The notes beneath the pieces were generated by a model. That model made no database searches. It was not told the origin of the DNA and was given only the letters and a program-made list of their open reading frames with translations. Shown here piece by piece: positions 54,286 through 64,000 of a DNA stretch of 64,000 nt. How positions within the stretch are numbered: position 1 is the first letter of the stretch; every line of letters starts with the position of its first letter. The stretch lies in contig JAGGNK010008226.1 of assembly GCA_017590115.1 (NCBI GenBank), forward strand, positions 8,277,501-8,341,500, given 5' to 3'. Made by a program: the position numbers and the translations under genes. This stretch comes from Montifringilla adamsi (Eukaryota; Chordata; Aves; Passeriformes; Passeridae).

Positions 54286-55542
54286 TTTCCTGGCAGACAA
54301 GTGGAGAGGAGCCTGGTGCTGCTGCTGCTGCCCGAGAGCAGCTCCCTGTCCAGCCCAGCCCAGGTGATTCCAGGCTGAGCTCCCCGGAGCCATCAGTGTT
54401 CCCTTACAGCCTGTGGGTTTGTCCCTTATAAACCTGTGGGCTTGTCCCTCACAGCCCCTGGGTTTGTCCCTCACAGCCCCTGGGTTTGTTTCTCCTGCCA
54501 TCTCCTCCCTGCTGTGAAATGAAGGAGCTGAGCAAGCCTCTGCTGATGGCATCACAGCTTCCAGCAGCTCCAGCAAAAAATTAACGGAATGAATAACGGC
54601 AAAATGGGCCAAGCCTGAATTCACACAACACACAAATGGTTCAGCTTCACGGTTTGAAATCGTTGCAGAGGAGTTTGATTCCCATGGCAGCACATAACCT
54701 TAATAAAGGTAATACCCTAGAAGTTTTGGAATCAAATGATGATGATCTGTGGCTAAACACGAGATCAGGGAAATACATTGCTTCTAATTACCTTGAGAGA
54801 CACTGGGAGGTGGAGATTGGAATAATGCACAAAATGACAGAAATCAGATGAACACAGGATCACTGCTAAATGTTTTAGTGTGTGGCTGTTTGTAAAACTC
54901 AAAACCACATCCTGGTAATTGGGGCTGAGCAGAGGAATGGAAGCACAACGACAAAATCAGCAGCAAAAAAACAACAAACAGAAAAAGGGCTGCTTCCTAT
55001 GAAATGCAGTGCTCGAGGAGCTGGGTTTGGATGCAGTGGGGGAAGGAAAGATCAATGTCACTCACCTCTGGTACACACCTTGGCCCTTGGATACTGCAAA
55101 GAGCACTTTAGGCAGCCAAAAAGCCAATTTAGCACTGAAATAAAAGGTTTAGGCCCATCACCTTCATTTTTAAGTCTGAAAAATGAGTCTGGGCACTCCA
55201 AAGAGACATGCCTTTTGTTAATATCTACATTATGGATTTCTCTCCCTGAGGACATTCTTCACCACTTTTCCTCATGCCGGGGCTGTCTGGTGAGACAATA
55301 TCGGGTAATGACCAGACTCTCTGGTGTTGCTGCACGAATGACTCAGGGAAGGGGCGCTGTGGATCAGCAGCATCCCCGGGGATCCCTTTAGTTTGGAGTG
55401 CTGGCCACAGACGGCCCGGGGCCCGCAGCACTCCCTGAGGCTCCCCGGGGAGCGCCCTGAGCGCGGCTGCACCCGCGGCACCTGGCTGAGCCTCCGGAGG
55501 TGCCAGCACCGCCAGAACGCCGGCACAGCCCCGTGCTCAGCC
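54286..55542. other. 5' intergenic flank, no gene recognised
   Basis: A short GCCTGTGGGTTTGTCCCTTA-type repeat lies at 54408-54490. The rest is unique and includes a 169-codon forward open frame (54882-55391) without recognisable homology. 55380-55540 is GC-rich. Confidence 0.5.
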
Positions 55543-55958
55543 GCTTCCAGTGGACAAAAACCTGCCGATTCCAGTGGATAAACCCCTGCTGATTCCAGTG
55601 AACAAACCCCTGCTGATTCCAGTGAACAAATCCCTGCCGATTCCAGTGAATAAACCCCTGCCGATTCCAGTGAACAAACCCCTGCTGATTCCCAGTGAAC
55701 AAATCCCTGCTGATTCCAGTGAACAAACCCCTGCTGATTCCAGTGAATAAATCCCTGCAGTTTCCCAGTGAATAAAAACCTGCCGATTCCAGTGAACAAA
55801 TCCCTGCCGATTCCAGTGAACAAACCCCTGCTGATTCCAGTGAATAAACCCCTGCTGATTCCAGTGAATAAATCCCTGCTGATTCCAGTGAATGAATCCC
55901 TGCCGATTCCAGTGGATAAATCCCTGCAGATTCCAGTGAACAAATCCCTGCCTGTTTG
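55543..55958 (+). repeat. 24-bp minisatellite, about 17 copies
   Basis: Unit GATTCCAGTGAACAAATCCC TGCC (24 bp), with AATAAA/ACCCC variants. Being in frame (8 codons) it keeps both strands open in several frames. Confidence 0.95.
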
Positions 55959-57264
55959 CGTGCTCCCGGGGCAGCAGCAGGGGCCGGGCCTCCCCTTCCC
56001 CGATGCTGCGGGACAGGAGAAGGCTGAGCACACCCAGCTGCCCCCGGAGCAGCCCCGGTCCCATCCCAGCCGTGCCAGGAGCTCTGTTCCTGCGGGCACA
56101 GCGCCCGGCCGCACGGCTGGCCCTGCGGGCACCGGGGGCATCCCTGCGGGCAGCTCCCAGCCCGGCCCAGCCCGGGTTAATCCCGATCCCTGCCCCGCTC
56201 GCTGGCTCCCAGCAGCTGAGGAGGGGGATCCCAGGAGCACACACAGCCACGCTGCCCCGGCTGTGCGTGGCATCCTGGGGAAGGAGCCCGGCGCCGGGAA
56301 TTCTCTGTGCCCACGGCTTCCACCTGGCACAGCCCCTGCTTCTGCTCTCCTGTGCGGCTCGTCCTTGGAGCCTTGGATCAATTCCCTCTTGTGGGTTGGG
56401 GATTAACCCCCGAATCCCAAACCACAGCAGGTTCCCATGGGATTTCGGGACTCCCATGGCATTTCAGGGTTCCCATGGCATTTCAGTGCTCACAGGAGAT
56501 TTCGGAGCTCCAGTGGGATTTTGGGGCTCCAGTGGGATTTCGGGAATCCCATGGAATTTCAGGCTTCCCATAGCATTTCGGGTCTCCCAGGGGATTTCGG
56601 GTTCCAGTGAGGTTCCGTGGCTGCTGAGGGTGCTGCAGCAGCTCCCACCGCTCCTCCGAGCACAGCTCCAGCCTGCACTGAGCAGAGCCCCAGGCAAACA
56701 CGTCAGATCAAAGACTGACAGAAAATGACCCCTTGTTTCGGCTCCTGGCATGTGAAATACCCGGTCTTTGATGTGATTTTTGCTGAATTCCATTGATTTC
56801 CATGAGCCTTGTTACAGCCCCATTAAGAGATATCAGAAAAAGAGAGGTAAATGAAGCGTAGCTCCAGTGCAATAAAGATCACGGCAGGAATACCGGTGTG
56901 GTGCAGGACCTCAGCCTCCCAGGAGCCTTTCTCACTCTCTGGGATGGTGGGAATTGCCTTGGGCTCCTCGGGAGGCTCTCCCAGCTCTTGGGCAGGAGGT
57001 CACGTCTGCAGACTGGGTGAAAAAGGATGCAGCAGCATTCCTCCTGGAAAATTCCCTCTGTAGAATATCAGTTTCCTTTCTACTGGACTCAGTCAATTTG
57101 TTTTCTGGTATTTATACAATATTCACAAGCTGGTTTTATCCATAAGTCGGAGTTATTGATACCAAAACTTCAAATTCTGGTAATTCAGGAAGGAAAAACA
57201 AACGAGGGCTCACTGCCCTTCAGTTCCTGGTCAGATGAAAGCAGGGCAAGAGGGCACAGGCAAA
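55959..57264. other. 5' intergenic flank with a short repeat
   Basis: GC-rich to about 56340, then the ~20-bp repeat at 56435-56605, then unique sequence. No gene recognised. Confidence 0.5.
56435..56605 (+). repeat. ~20-bp imperfect repeat
   Basis: TTCCCATGGCATTTCAGGG and related TCCAGTGGGATTTCGGGAA units, about eight copies with variable spacing. Confidence 0.85.
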
Positions 57265-57267
57265 TTC

Positions 57268-57412
57268 AGAATCCCAGATTGGTTTGGGGTGGAGGGACCC
57301 CAAATCCCACCAGGGACACCTTCCCCTGTCCCAGCTGCTCCCAGCCCCAGTGTCCAGCCTGGCTTTGGGCACTCCAGGGATGCAGGGGCAGGCACAGCCT
57401 CTTTGGGTGACA
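57268..57412 (-). mobile_element. CR1 LINE 3' end with internal deletion
   Basis: AATCCCAGATTGGTTTGGGG then ACCAGGGACACCTTCCCCTG; the usual TGCCACCCCTGCCATGGC block is missing. Confidence 0.88.
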
Positions 57413-58094
57413 TCTGAATCCATCCACTCAGATCCTCAGTTTCTTCTAATCCCATTGGATGCAGAAGCTGAAGACACTTTTCTCCTTTAGCAGCAGCCCA
57501 GGTGTAGGGTAAGGCTCGGCAGGGTTTGCACACATAAGGATCACTTTGGGCAGCTGTGAGAAGAAACAGAAAACATTCAAACCAAGATAAATACCCAAAA
57601 AAAAAAAAAAAAAAAAAAGCATCTTTTGTGTGTACATGAGAGGAAAGGCTGGAAACATTCTCTTTGTGAATTGGAGAATAAAGAGCACAGTCAGTGTGGG
57701 AGGGTTTGCTTTGTACCAGCTCCTTGGAATACACCTCCAGTGCGGGGATTTAACCCTTCTGGGGAGCCAGCCCCACTGCCACTCCACAGCAGCAGAAAGA
57801 TTAAAGAAAACCAGGATAAAGATATCTGCCTCTGCTCCCCTTTGTGCCAGAGCCCTCCCGAGAGCACACACAGCTCTCTTGGATCCAGGCATCCATTTAA
57901 AATCCTCCAAAAAAGTTTCCATGCTCGACTGGGGGCTGAGCAATCAGCAGCAACTCAGCTGCCCTCTACGTGCAGGAAAAGGGGGAGGATGGCTCAACCC
58001 AGCCTCCATGGAACTCCAACATCACAAAATGCACCTGGTGATGCCCCGGGGGGCGTGCCAGGGAGGTGGGGGCCACCCTCAAGCACTGGCATTG
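57413..58094. other. 5' intergenic flank with poly-A tract
   Basis: A run of 22 A at 57597-57618. No gene or other repeat recognised. Confidence 0.6.
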
Positions 58095-58280
58095 CTGATG
58101 CCAGCGACCCTGGCACAGGGTGCCCAGAGCAGCTGTGGCTGCCCCTGGATCCCTGGCAGTGCCCAAGGCCAGGCTGGACACTGGGGCTGGGAGCACCTGG
58201 GACAGGGGAAGGTGTCCCTGCCATGGCAGGGGTGGAATGGGTGGGATTTGGGGTCCCTTCCAACCCAAACCAGGCTGGGG
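58095..58280 (+). mobile_element. CR1 LINE 3' end
   Basis: From CCCTGGCACAGGGTGCCCAG to CCAACCCAAACCAGGCTGGG; very similar to the copies at 13878, 21565, 48700 and 59940. Confidence 0.93.
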
Positions 58281-58874
58281 CTCCCTCATTCCATGGATGT
58301 GCTGCCCTGGGGCTGCTCCCACTTCCCAGGGCCAACACTTCTCCTGTCCCTGGGAGACTCTCCTGGCAGGCACTGCTGACCACAGCAGAAAGAGACAGAT
58401 TTCCTGCTTCCCTCCCACTTGCCAGAGGCAGCAGGCTGGCTGGAGGGCTCTGTGGGTCTCCAAGGAGACTCTGCAGACACACAGCGCTCTCAGACTTGCA
58501 CTTCTGGCCCTCCAAGACACAGCAGTGGCACCAAGGCTTTGAGGAGCTGCTTTGGAGCTGCCTCAGCCCCGGCTGTTCCCAGGGGTGCTCCCCTCATTTA
58601 CATTCCTCAGCCATCCCTGCAAGCCTGGAGAGCTGGTCCTCTGCACCACCACTCATCTCATAAGCATTCCAGGAACCTCAGGGAGCTAAGGAAGAAACTC
58701 TGAGCATTGCAGCTTCTCAGTGGAGCCAGATCAATGAGTTCACTCCAAAGAACTCGTCTGGAAATTAACTCTTTGATGAATTTCAGTGGAACATTTGTGT
58801 GAGAAGCTCCAGACCTCCTGCTGTTCCTGCATGGACAGGGACTGCAGGTCCTTGAGGGATGGTCATGTTATCAC
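58281..58874. other. Intergenic, nothing recognised
   Basis: Unique GC-moderate sequence; no gene or repeat family. Confidence 0.5.
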
Positions 58875-59060
58875 AATTCTGGAATCCCTGAGGCTGGAAA
58901 AGCCCTCCAGGATCACCAAGTCACCAATTCCCACCTTGTCCCCAGCCCAGAGCTCTGAGTGCCACCTCCAGGTGCCACCTGCAGGTCCTGACCCCACTCC
59001 AGCCCCTCCAGGGCTCTCCAGAGCTGCCCCAGGATCCCAGCCCCAGCTCCAGGAGTTCCA
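58875..59060 (-). mobile_element. CR1 LINE 3' end, older subfamily
   Basis: GGAATCCCTGAGGCTGGAAA, CCCTCCAGGATCACCAAGTC and GAGCTCTGAGTGCCACCTCC; same subfamily as 43140 and 45305. Confidence 0.83.
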
Positions 59061-59939
59061 TCCATGGGTGCAGGGGGAGGATTCTGGGCACTGGTGTCTC
59101 ACAGGGGGAAATGGTCCCCACCCCTGCATTTCATTCATTATCCCAAGGTAAAACACACGGCTTTGGCTCCTTAATTAGATGCTTTTACCTCCCCACATTA
59201 ACGCAATTATGTCAAAGCTGATTGCAAGTTTTAAACTTCACTTTATCAGCCGAGCAATTACAGTTTTATGGGCTTTATCCTCCTTGCAGTAACTTTAATA
59301 CACTTTTGTTTCCCAATTATTTCCCTTCCCAGATTATTGCTCTTAAGTAACATCACCATTACTGCGGGTTCAGGGCTGGAGACAGGGCCCCAAATCACCA
59401 GCACACTGCCTCCAGAGGCACTGCAGGAGCCGAGCCTGGCAATGGCAGCGTCAGGATGCAAAACGAGCTACCAAGAGGCAATTATTCCATCTGGAGCCCT
59501 TCCCGTCTCATCTCCCTGGCACTGACGGCCTGGAGTGGCTGCACAGCCCCTCAGCTGAGACGGGCTCTGCTCTGACCCCACGGGAGACTCCCAGGATGGA
59601 GCTGCCTGACCCCTCTGCAGGAGGATTTCCCGTCCTGTCCCCAGCCTGTCCCCAGCCTGTCCCCCTGCCTGACCCCTGTGCAGGAGGATTTCCCGTCCTG
59701 TCCCCAGCCTGTCCCCCTCCTCCTGCAGCCCAGGCTGGGAGCTGCCTTTGGACTGCCGTGATCCAGAGCTTTCCTGGGGCTGGGGAGATGCAGGGGGAGC
59801 TGCAGGACAGGGACAGCACAGGGACAGCACAGGGACACAACAGGGAAACAAGAGGGACACAGGGACAGCAAAGGGACACCACACTGGGACACCACATGGA
59901 TGACACAGGGACAGCACAGGGGCACAGGGAATAGCTGTA
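59061..59939. other. Intergenic with short direct repeats
   Basis: A direct repeat of about 60 bases (GCAGGAGGATTTCCCGTCCT) lies at 59610-59730 and a GGGACAGCACA-type repeat at 59808-59930. 59150-59350 is AT-rich unique. No gene. Confidence 0.6.
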
Positions 59940-60214
59940 AGCTGAAAGTGGGTAGATTTAGATGGGATTTTGGGAATTGGGAATTGTTCCTGGCAGGGTG
60001 GGCAGCCCTGGCACAGGGTGCCCAGAGCAGCTGGGGCTGCCCCTGGATCCCTGGCAGTGCCCAAGGCCAGGCTGGACACTGGGGCTGGAGCACCTGGGAC
60101 AGGGGAAGGTGTCCCTGCCGTGGCACGGGGGAATGGGTGGGGTTTGAGGGGCTGGAATGTGATGATGTTTAAGGCCCATTCCAACCCAAACCATTCTCTG
60201 ATTCTGTGATTTTT
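59940..60214 (+). mobile_element. CR1 LINE 3' end with intact terminus
   Basis: Starts AAGCTGAAAGTGGGTAGATT, standard body, ends CCAACCCAAACCATTCTCTG ATTCTGTGATTT, then a run of A. Confidence 0.95.
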
Positions 60215-60215
60215 C

Positions 60216-60230
60216 AAAAAAAAAAAAAAC

Positions 60231-60285
<55 letters not shown>

Positions 60286-60375
60286 GTATCGTTTTGGTTT
60301 GGTTTGGTTTTGTGTGGGGTGTTTTTTTTTGTGTTTTTTTTTTTTTTTTGTTTTTGTTTTTGTTTTTGTTTTTTA
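60216..60375. repeat. A14 run, T50 run and T/G low-complexity tract
   Basis: Fourteen A at 60216-60229 followed within a few bases by about fifty T (60235-60284), then GGTTTGGTTTGG and further T-rich runs. It abuts the end of the CR1 copy. Homopolymer length is unreliable. Confidence 0.9.
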
Positions 60376-61071
60376 GGAAATACCCTTAAAGCCACTGAAA
60401 GAGCCACAATTACTGCTCAGCAGGGACTCGTGATTGACCTCAAACACTGGATTCCCTAGACCTGAGTGCTGCAAATTGAAGACAGAAGCTTTACAACAAA
60501 AAAAAAACCAAAGCCCAAACCATCCCCGTGCCTGGTGTGCCAGCCTCGTTCCTTCCCTCTGCAAAGGGAACAGCTGGGCACAGGGATCTGTCTGCGCTGG
60601 GCTCGGGCTCTAAGGAGGACTAATAGTGACTGAAATCCTCCCTTCCTGTCAGAAAATTCCTCTTGTTCCATTTAAAAATACCCTGAGCGACTGCTGGTAG
60701 TGCCATTCTAGTGGAGAGGAAATAAACCAGCTCCGTTTCTTTTTAGGATATTTTTGAGCAGATGAAAATTGAAAGGAAAAAGAAGTGTTTCAATGCAGGC
60801 AAAGCTCAATCGACACGCGAAAAGGGAATCAACTCCAGAGGGTCCTGCTGGCAGGTGACACTTCCATCTGCCATGGGAATTCTTCTGGGTCTGGGTCTCT
60901 TGTTGTGACCCTCGAGAACGTGGGGGAAGGTCCCTGGGGTCCCTCAGCCTTTCGTGGGCTCTTCTGGGCTTTGGCTTGGGCTTTTTCTTGGTTTCCTTAA
61001 GGTTTTTTTGGAGAAAACTCAATGTAAAAAATACCCCAACAGTTAACCACAGAGGGGTTTGGTTCCCCAAA
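60376..61071. other. Intergenic, nothing recognised
   Basis: Unique sequence with no gene or repeat family. Confidence 0.5.
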
Positions 61072-61352
61072 TCCCTGAGGTGCCACCCTGAGGGGCAGCT
61101 CCTGTCACTGACATCTCTCAGGTGCCACCCTGAGGGGCAGCTCCTGTCACTGAGGTCTCCCAGGTGCCACCCTGAGGGGCAGTTCCTGTCACTGACATCT
61201 CTCAGGTGCCACCCTGAGGGGCAGCTCCTGTCACTGAGGTCTGTCAGGTGCCACCCTGAGGGGCAGCTCCTGTCACTGAGGTCTGTCAGGTGCCACCCTG
61301 AGGGGCAGTTCCTGTCACTGAGGTCTCCCAGGTGCCACCCTGAGGGGCAGTT
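61072..61352 (+). repeat. 42-bp minisatellite, about 6.5 copies
   Basis: Unit GGTGCCACCCTGAGGGGCAG followed by CTCCTGTCACTGACATCTCTCA, starts at 61079, 61121, 61163 and onward. 42 is a multiple of three, so it gives a 14-residue repeat in open frames of both strands. Confidence 0.95.
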
Positions 61353-61976
61353 CCGTACCTGCCCAGGCTGTGGGTGAGGCTCAGCCTGCCCCAGGCAGGA
61401 CCAGGAGGAGCTGCTGCCCTGCTGGGGACGTGCAGGGCTTTGTGCCAGGGCTGGCAATGCTGGGCAGACACAGCAGAGAAAACCCCAGCACATCAAAGGA
61501 CAGGAGAACACCCCAGTGCTCCTGTGACAGGGAAATGGGGCATTTCAGGCAGCTCCTCTTAAAACCAGTGCCATTAATGCATTCCCAAGCTCTCCAGTTT
61601 GCTCAGGTTCTGTAGCACAGACTGCCAGGAGCACAGAACATTTCATGCTTTCGTCTCCCAGAAATAATTTGACAGCACTTGAGGATTTGATCGCTCTGAT
61701 TACATTATTATTGTTTGTTGAATACCAATAAAAGCTTTAAAAAACAACTTCCCACTGCCGGCTGCAGCAGCAGATGTGCCGTGCTGGGCCAGCACGGGGG
61801 ACATGGGGATTTTTCCTTTCCATGGAATGGGGATTTCCCAGCAGTTCCTTGAGCCCCCAGGGCTGCACTGCTGCTGCTGGTGGGGGCTGTGTGTCCCTGG
61901 ATCCTGGTGGATCTGTGATGGAGCATCCCAGAGAAGCCCTGGGCTTCCCGCAGTCCACCCTGATCCTCCAGACTTA
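61353..61976. other. Intergenic, nothing recognised
   Basis: Unique sequence, AT-rich at 61640-61745. Confidence 0.5.
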
Positions 61977-62342
61977 CAGAACCATGGGATGGGTTGGGAG
62001 GGGTCCCAAATCCCAGCCAGTGCCACCCCTGCCACGGCAGGGACACCTTCCCCTGTCCCAGGTGCTCCAGCCCCAGTGTCCAGCCTGGCCTTGGGCACTG
62101 CCAGGGATCCAGGGGCAGCCACAGCTGCTCTGGGCACCCTGTGCCAGGGCCTGCCCACCCTGCCAGGGAACAATTCCCAATTCCCAAAATCCCATCTAAA
62201 TCTACCCACTTTCAGCTTACAGCCATTCCCTGTGTCCTGTCCCTCCATCCCTGTCCCCAGTCCCTCTCCAGCTCTCCTGGAGCCCCTCCAGCCCTGGCAG
62301 GGCTCTGAGCTCTCCCTGGAGCTGCTCCTCTGCAGCTGAACT
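61977..62342 (-). mobile_element. CR1 LINE 3' end, long copy
   Basis: Reverse orientation. Full body through GGGAACAATTCCCAATTCCC, AATCTACCCACTTTCAGCTT and CCCTGTGTCCTGTCCCTCCA to GAGCTGCTCCTCTGCAGCTG. Confidence 0.95.
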
Positions 62343-63671
62343 CCACTCCCGACAGCACACAGAGCTGGGATCTGCTGGGAAGGTGTGGAAGATGTGTCCT
62401 GGGTGTCCCACTGCCCCAGGTGTCCCACTGCCCCAGGTGCCCCAGGCACTGCTGTCCCCAGACACAGAGCCACCCTGGGGGGGGGGCCCAGCTGCCCCTG
62501 CCCCAAAGACAAGTGCTACTCTCTGCAGGATTCAGAGATCCCCCCCAAACACCCAAACTCATTTCCCTGCTGATCTGTGACCCCTGTGGGAGCCTGCCCA
62601 GCCTGCCCAGGACCCAGGAGCTCTTCAGCTCAGAGCAGCCCCCACGATCCCCCCAGCCCAGCCCATGTCTCTGGGAGGGGGCTGCAGGCAGAGGCACCAG
62701 GCGTGGGATCAGCCTCATTATTTCCTTCCTCGTAGCATTAATTTCTCCCCTAATCCAAACAGGGCTCTGCACAGTTATTAAAGCAGTTTTAATCCAATCA
62801 AACACAAACAGCACGGATCAAAGGAGGCCCCAGAGGCTCGGGTAAAGTTCAGCACAGCAAATGCCAGGGCTGCTCCTGCTCACAGCCAGCCCAGGTGGGG
62901 CTCTGCAGCCCCCTGCCCCACGCTGTCCGTGCCACGGGAGCGCCCGCTAATCGCAGGGAGCCCACCCCAATTAATTCATTAGCAGGCAATAACGTGGCAT
63001 CAGCTAGGAGAGCGCTGCAACCTGCTTTCAGATGAAATCCTGAATGACTGTAGAGCACAGCCAGTCCTGGGTGGAATCAAAGGGAAAGCTGCTCTCCCCC
63101 TTGCCTTCCAAGCAGGCACAGCCTGGATCGGAATTCATCAGCTGCAGCCATGGATTTTGTGAAATCCAGAGGTGTTGATTAATCCAAGACTGTGGGCTTC
63201 TTGAATCATTGATTGCTGGTGCCAGTGCTTGGAATTGGCCATGAGAGCCCTCCCCAGGCCTGGCTCCAGGCTGGGCCCCCCTGCTCCATCCACCCCACAG
63301 GGATGGTCTCACCTGAGCCAAGTCCTAAGGGTGACCCGATGCCCAGCTCTGCCACCATCCCTGCCAGCTCTGCCACCATCCCTGCCACCATCCCTGCCAC
63401 CATCCCTGCCAGCACTGCAGCCCTTCAGCTCCTGTCCCACCCAGGGCGTTCATCTGGAGCCCCTCTCCAGCCCCAGCCCCCAGTTCCCGGAGGAAACTGG
63501 GCCCAGTTTCCCTCCCAGCTGTCGGTGAGGTGCCCACAGCCAAGGCAGCCCTTCCCACATCACACTGCTCCCTTTAAATTCCTGCTCTGCTCTGAGGGAA
63601 GAGCCCAAAGCTCATCTGAGGCCATCCTTGCTGCCCAGGAGGAGCCCGTGGTGCCCTGCCAGCCCCCTGGT
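62343..63671. other. Intergenic with small simple repeats
   Basis: GTGTCCCACTGCCCCAG repeats at 62402-62450, G-run at 62477-62485, TGCCACCATCCC repeats at 63347-63415. AT-rich unique block 62700-62830. No gene. Confidence 0.6.
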
Positions 63672-64000
63672 GCCTTGCCAGCCCCAGGGCACTGGGAACA
63701 TCCCCATGGGCACTGGAAACCTCCCTAAGGGCACTGGGAACAGCCCCAGGGGCACTGGGAACAGCCCCAAAGGCACTGAGAACCTCCCTAAGCACACTGG
63801 GAACAGCCCCAGGGGCACTGGGAACTTCCCTAAGGGCACTGAGAACAGCCCCAAAGGCACTGAGAACCTCCCTAAGCACACTGGAAACAGCCCCAGGGGC
63901 ACTGGGAACAACCCCAGGGCACTGGAAACAGCCCCACAGGCACTGAGAACCTCCCTAAGCACACTGAGAACAGCCCCAAAGGCACTGAGAACCTCCCTAA
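63672..64000 (+). repeat. 21-bp minisatellite, runs off the window end
   Basis: Unit GGCACTGGGAACAGCCCCAG G alternating with GGCACTGAGAACCTCCCTAA G, about 15 copies. A 42- or 63-bp higher-order period is visible. The array is truncated by the window end. Confidence 0.95.

Noticed and set aside
54882..55391. 169-codon plus-strand open frame
   Set aside because: No homology or domain recognised, no splice or promoter context; composition like the surrounding intergenic DNA.
55543..55958. Repetitive 8-residue protein in plus-strand frames
   Set aside because: 24-bp minisatellite in frame; both strands and several frames are open, so no protein is implied.

Overview
The window is vertebrate nuclear DNA, most likely from a passerine bird. 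It carries more than thirty truncated 3' ends of CR1 LINEs, the dominant avian retroposon. Most belong to one closely similar subfamily that looks passerine-like. There are also retroviral LTR-like pieces and many GC-rich minisatellites, as expected of an avian macrochromosome. No prokaryotic or organellar feature is present.

The only gene I can support is TCERG1L (transcription elongation regulator 1-like), complete or nearly so on the minus strand. Thirteen coding exons run from a CpG-island first exon at about 53.4-53.7 kb down to a stop codon at 7895-7897. I placed every junction by eye from GT/AG signals and codon phase. Exons 2-13 join without a break into 508 codons: a low-complexity N-terminal region, a WW domain of the TCERG1 third-WW type, an acidic/basic linker and two FF domains. 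The gene spans about 46 kb, which is compact for this locus. The start codon is not resolved: the exon 1 frame that is in phase with exon 2 contains no ATG.

Layout: 1-7.9 kb is 3' flank with a 19-bp minisatellite, a triplicated LTR-like segment, a long imperfect hairpin and an AT-rich block next to the gene end. 7.9-53.7 kb is TCERG1L; its introns are filled with CR1 copies and minisatellites, the longest introns being intron 4 (15.5 kb) and intron 3 (7.6 kb). 53.7-64 kb is 5' flank with more CR1 copies, minisatellites and long homopolymers. No second gene is seen in either flank.

The most interesting non-coding items are two intronic arrays whose repeat units match transcription-factor sites: a 22-bp array carrying direct-repeat-1 nuclear receptor sites (41.1 kb), and a ~32-bp array with sixteen exact copies of a palindrome that fits the kappa-B consensus (46.2-46.9 kb). 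Others are the missing ATG in exon 1, a NAGNAG acceptor at exon 9, and a polyadenylation signal only 17 bases after the stop codon. No novel protein system is evident; the long open frames outside TCERG1L are products of tandem repeats or of CR1.
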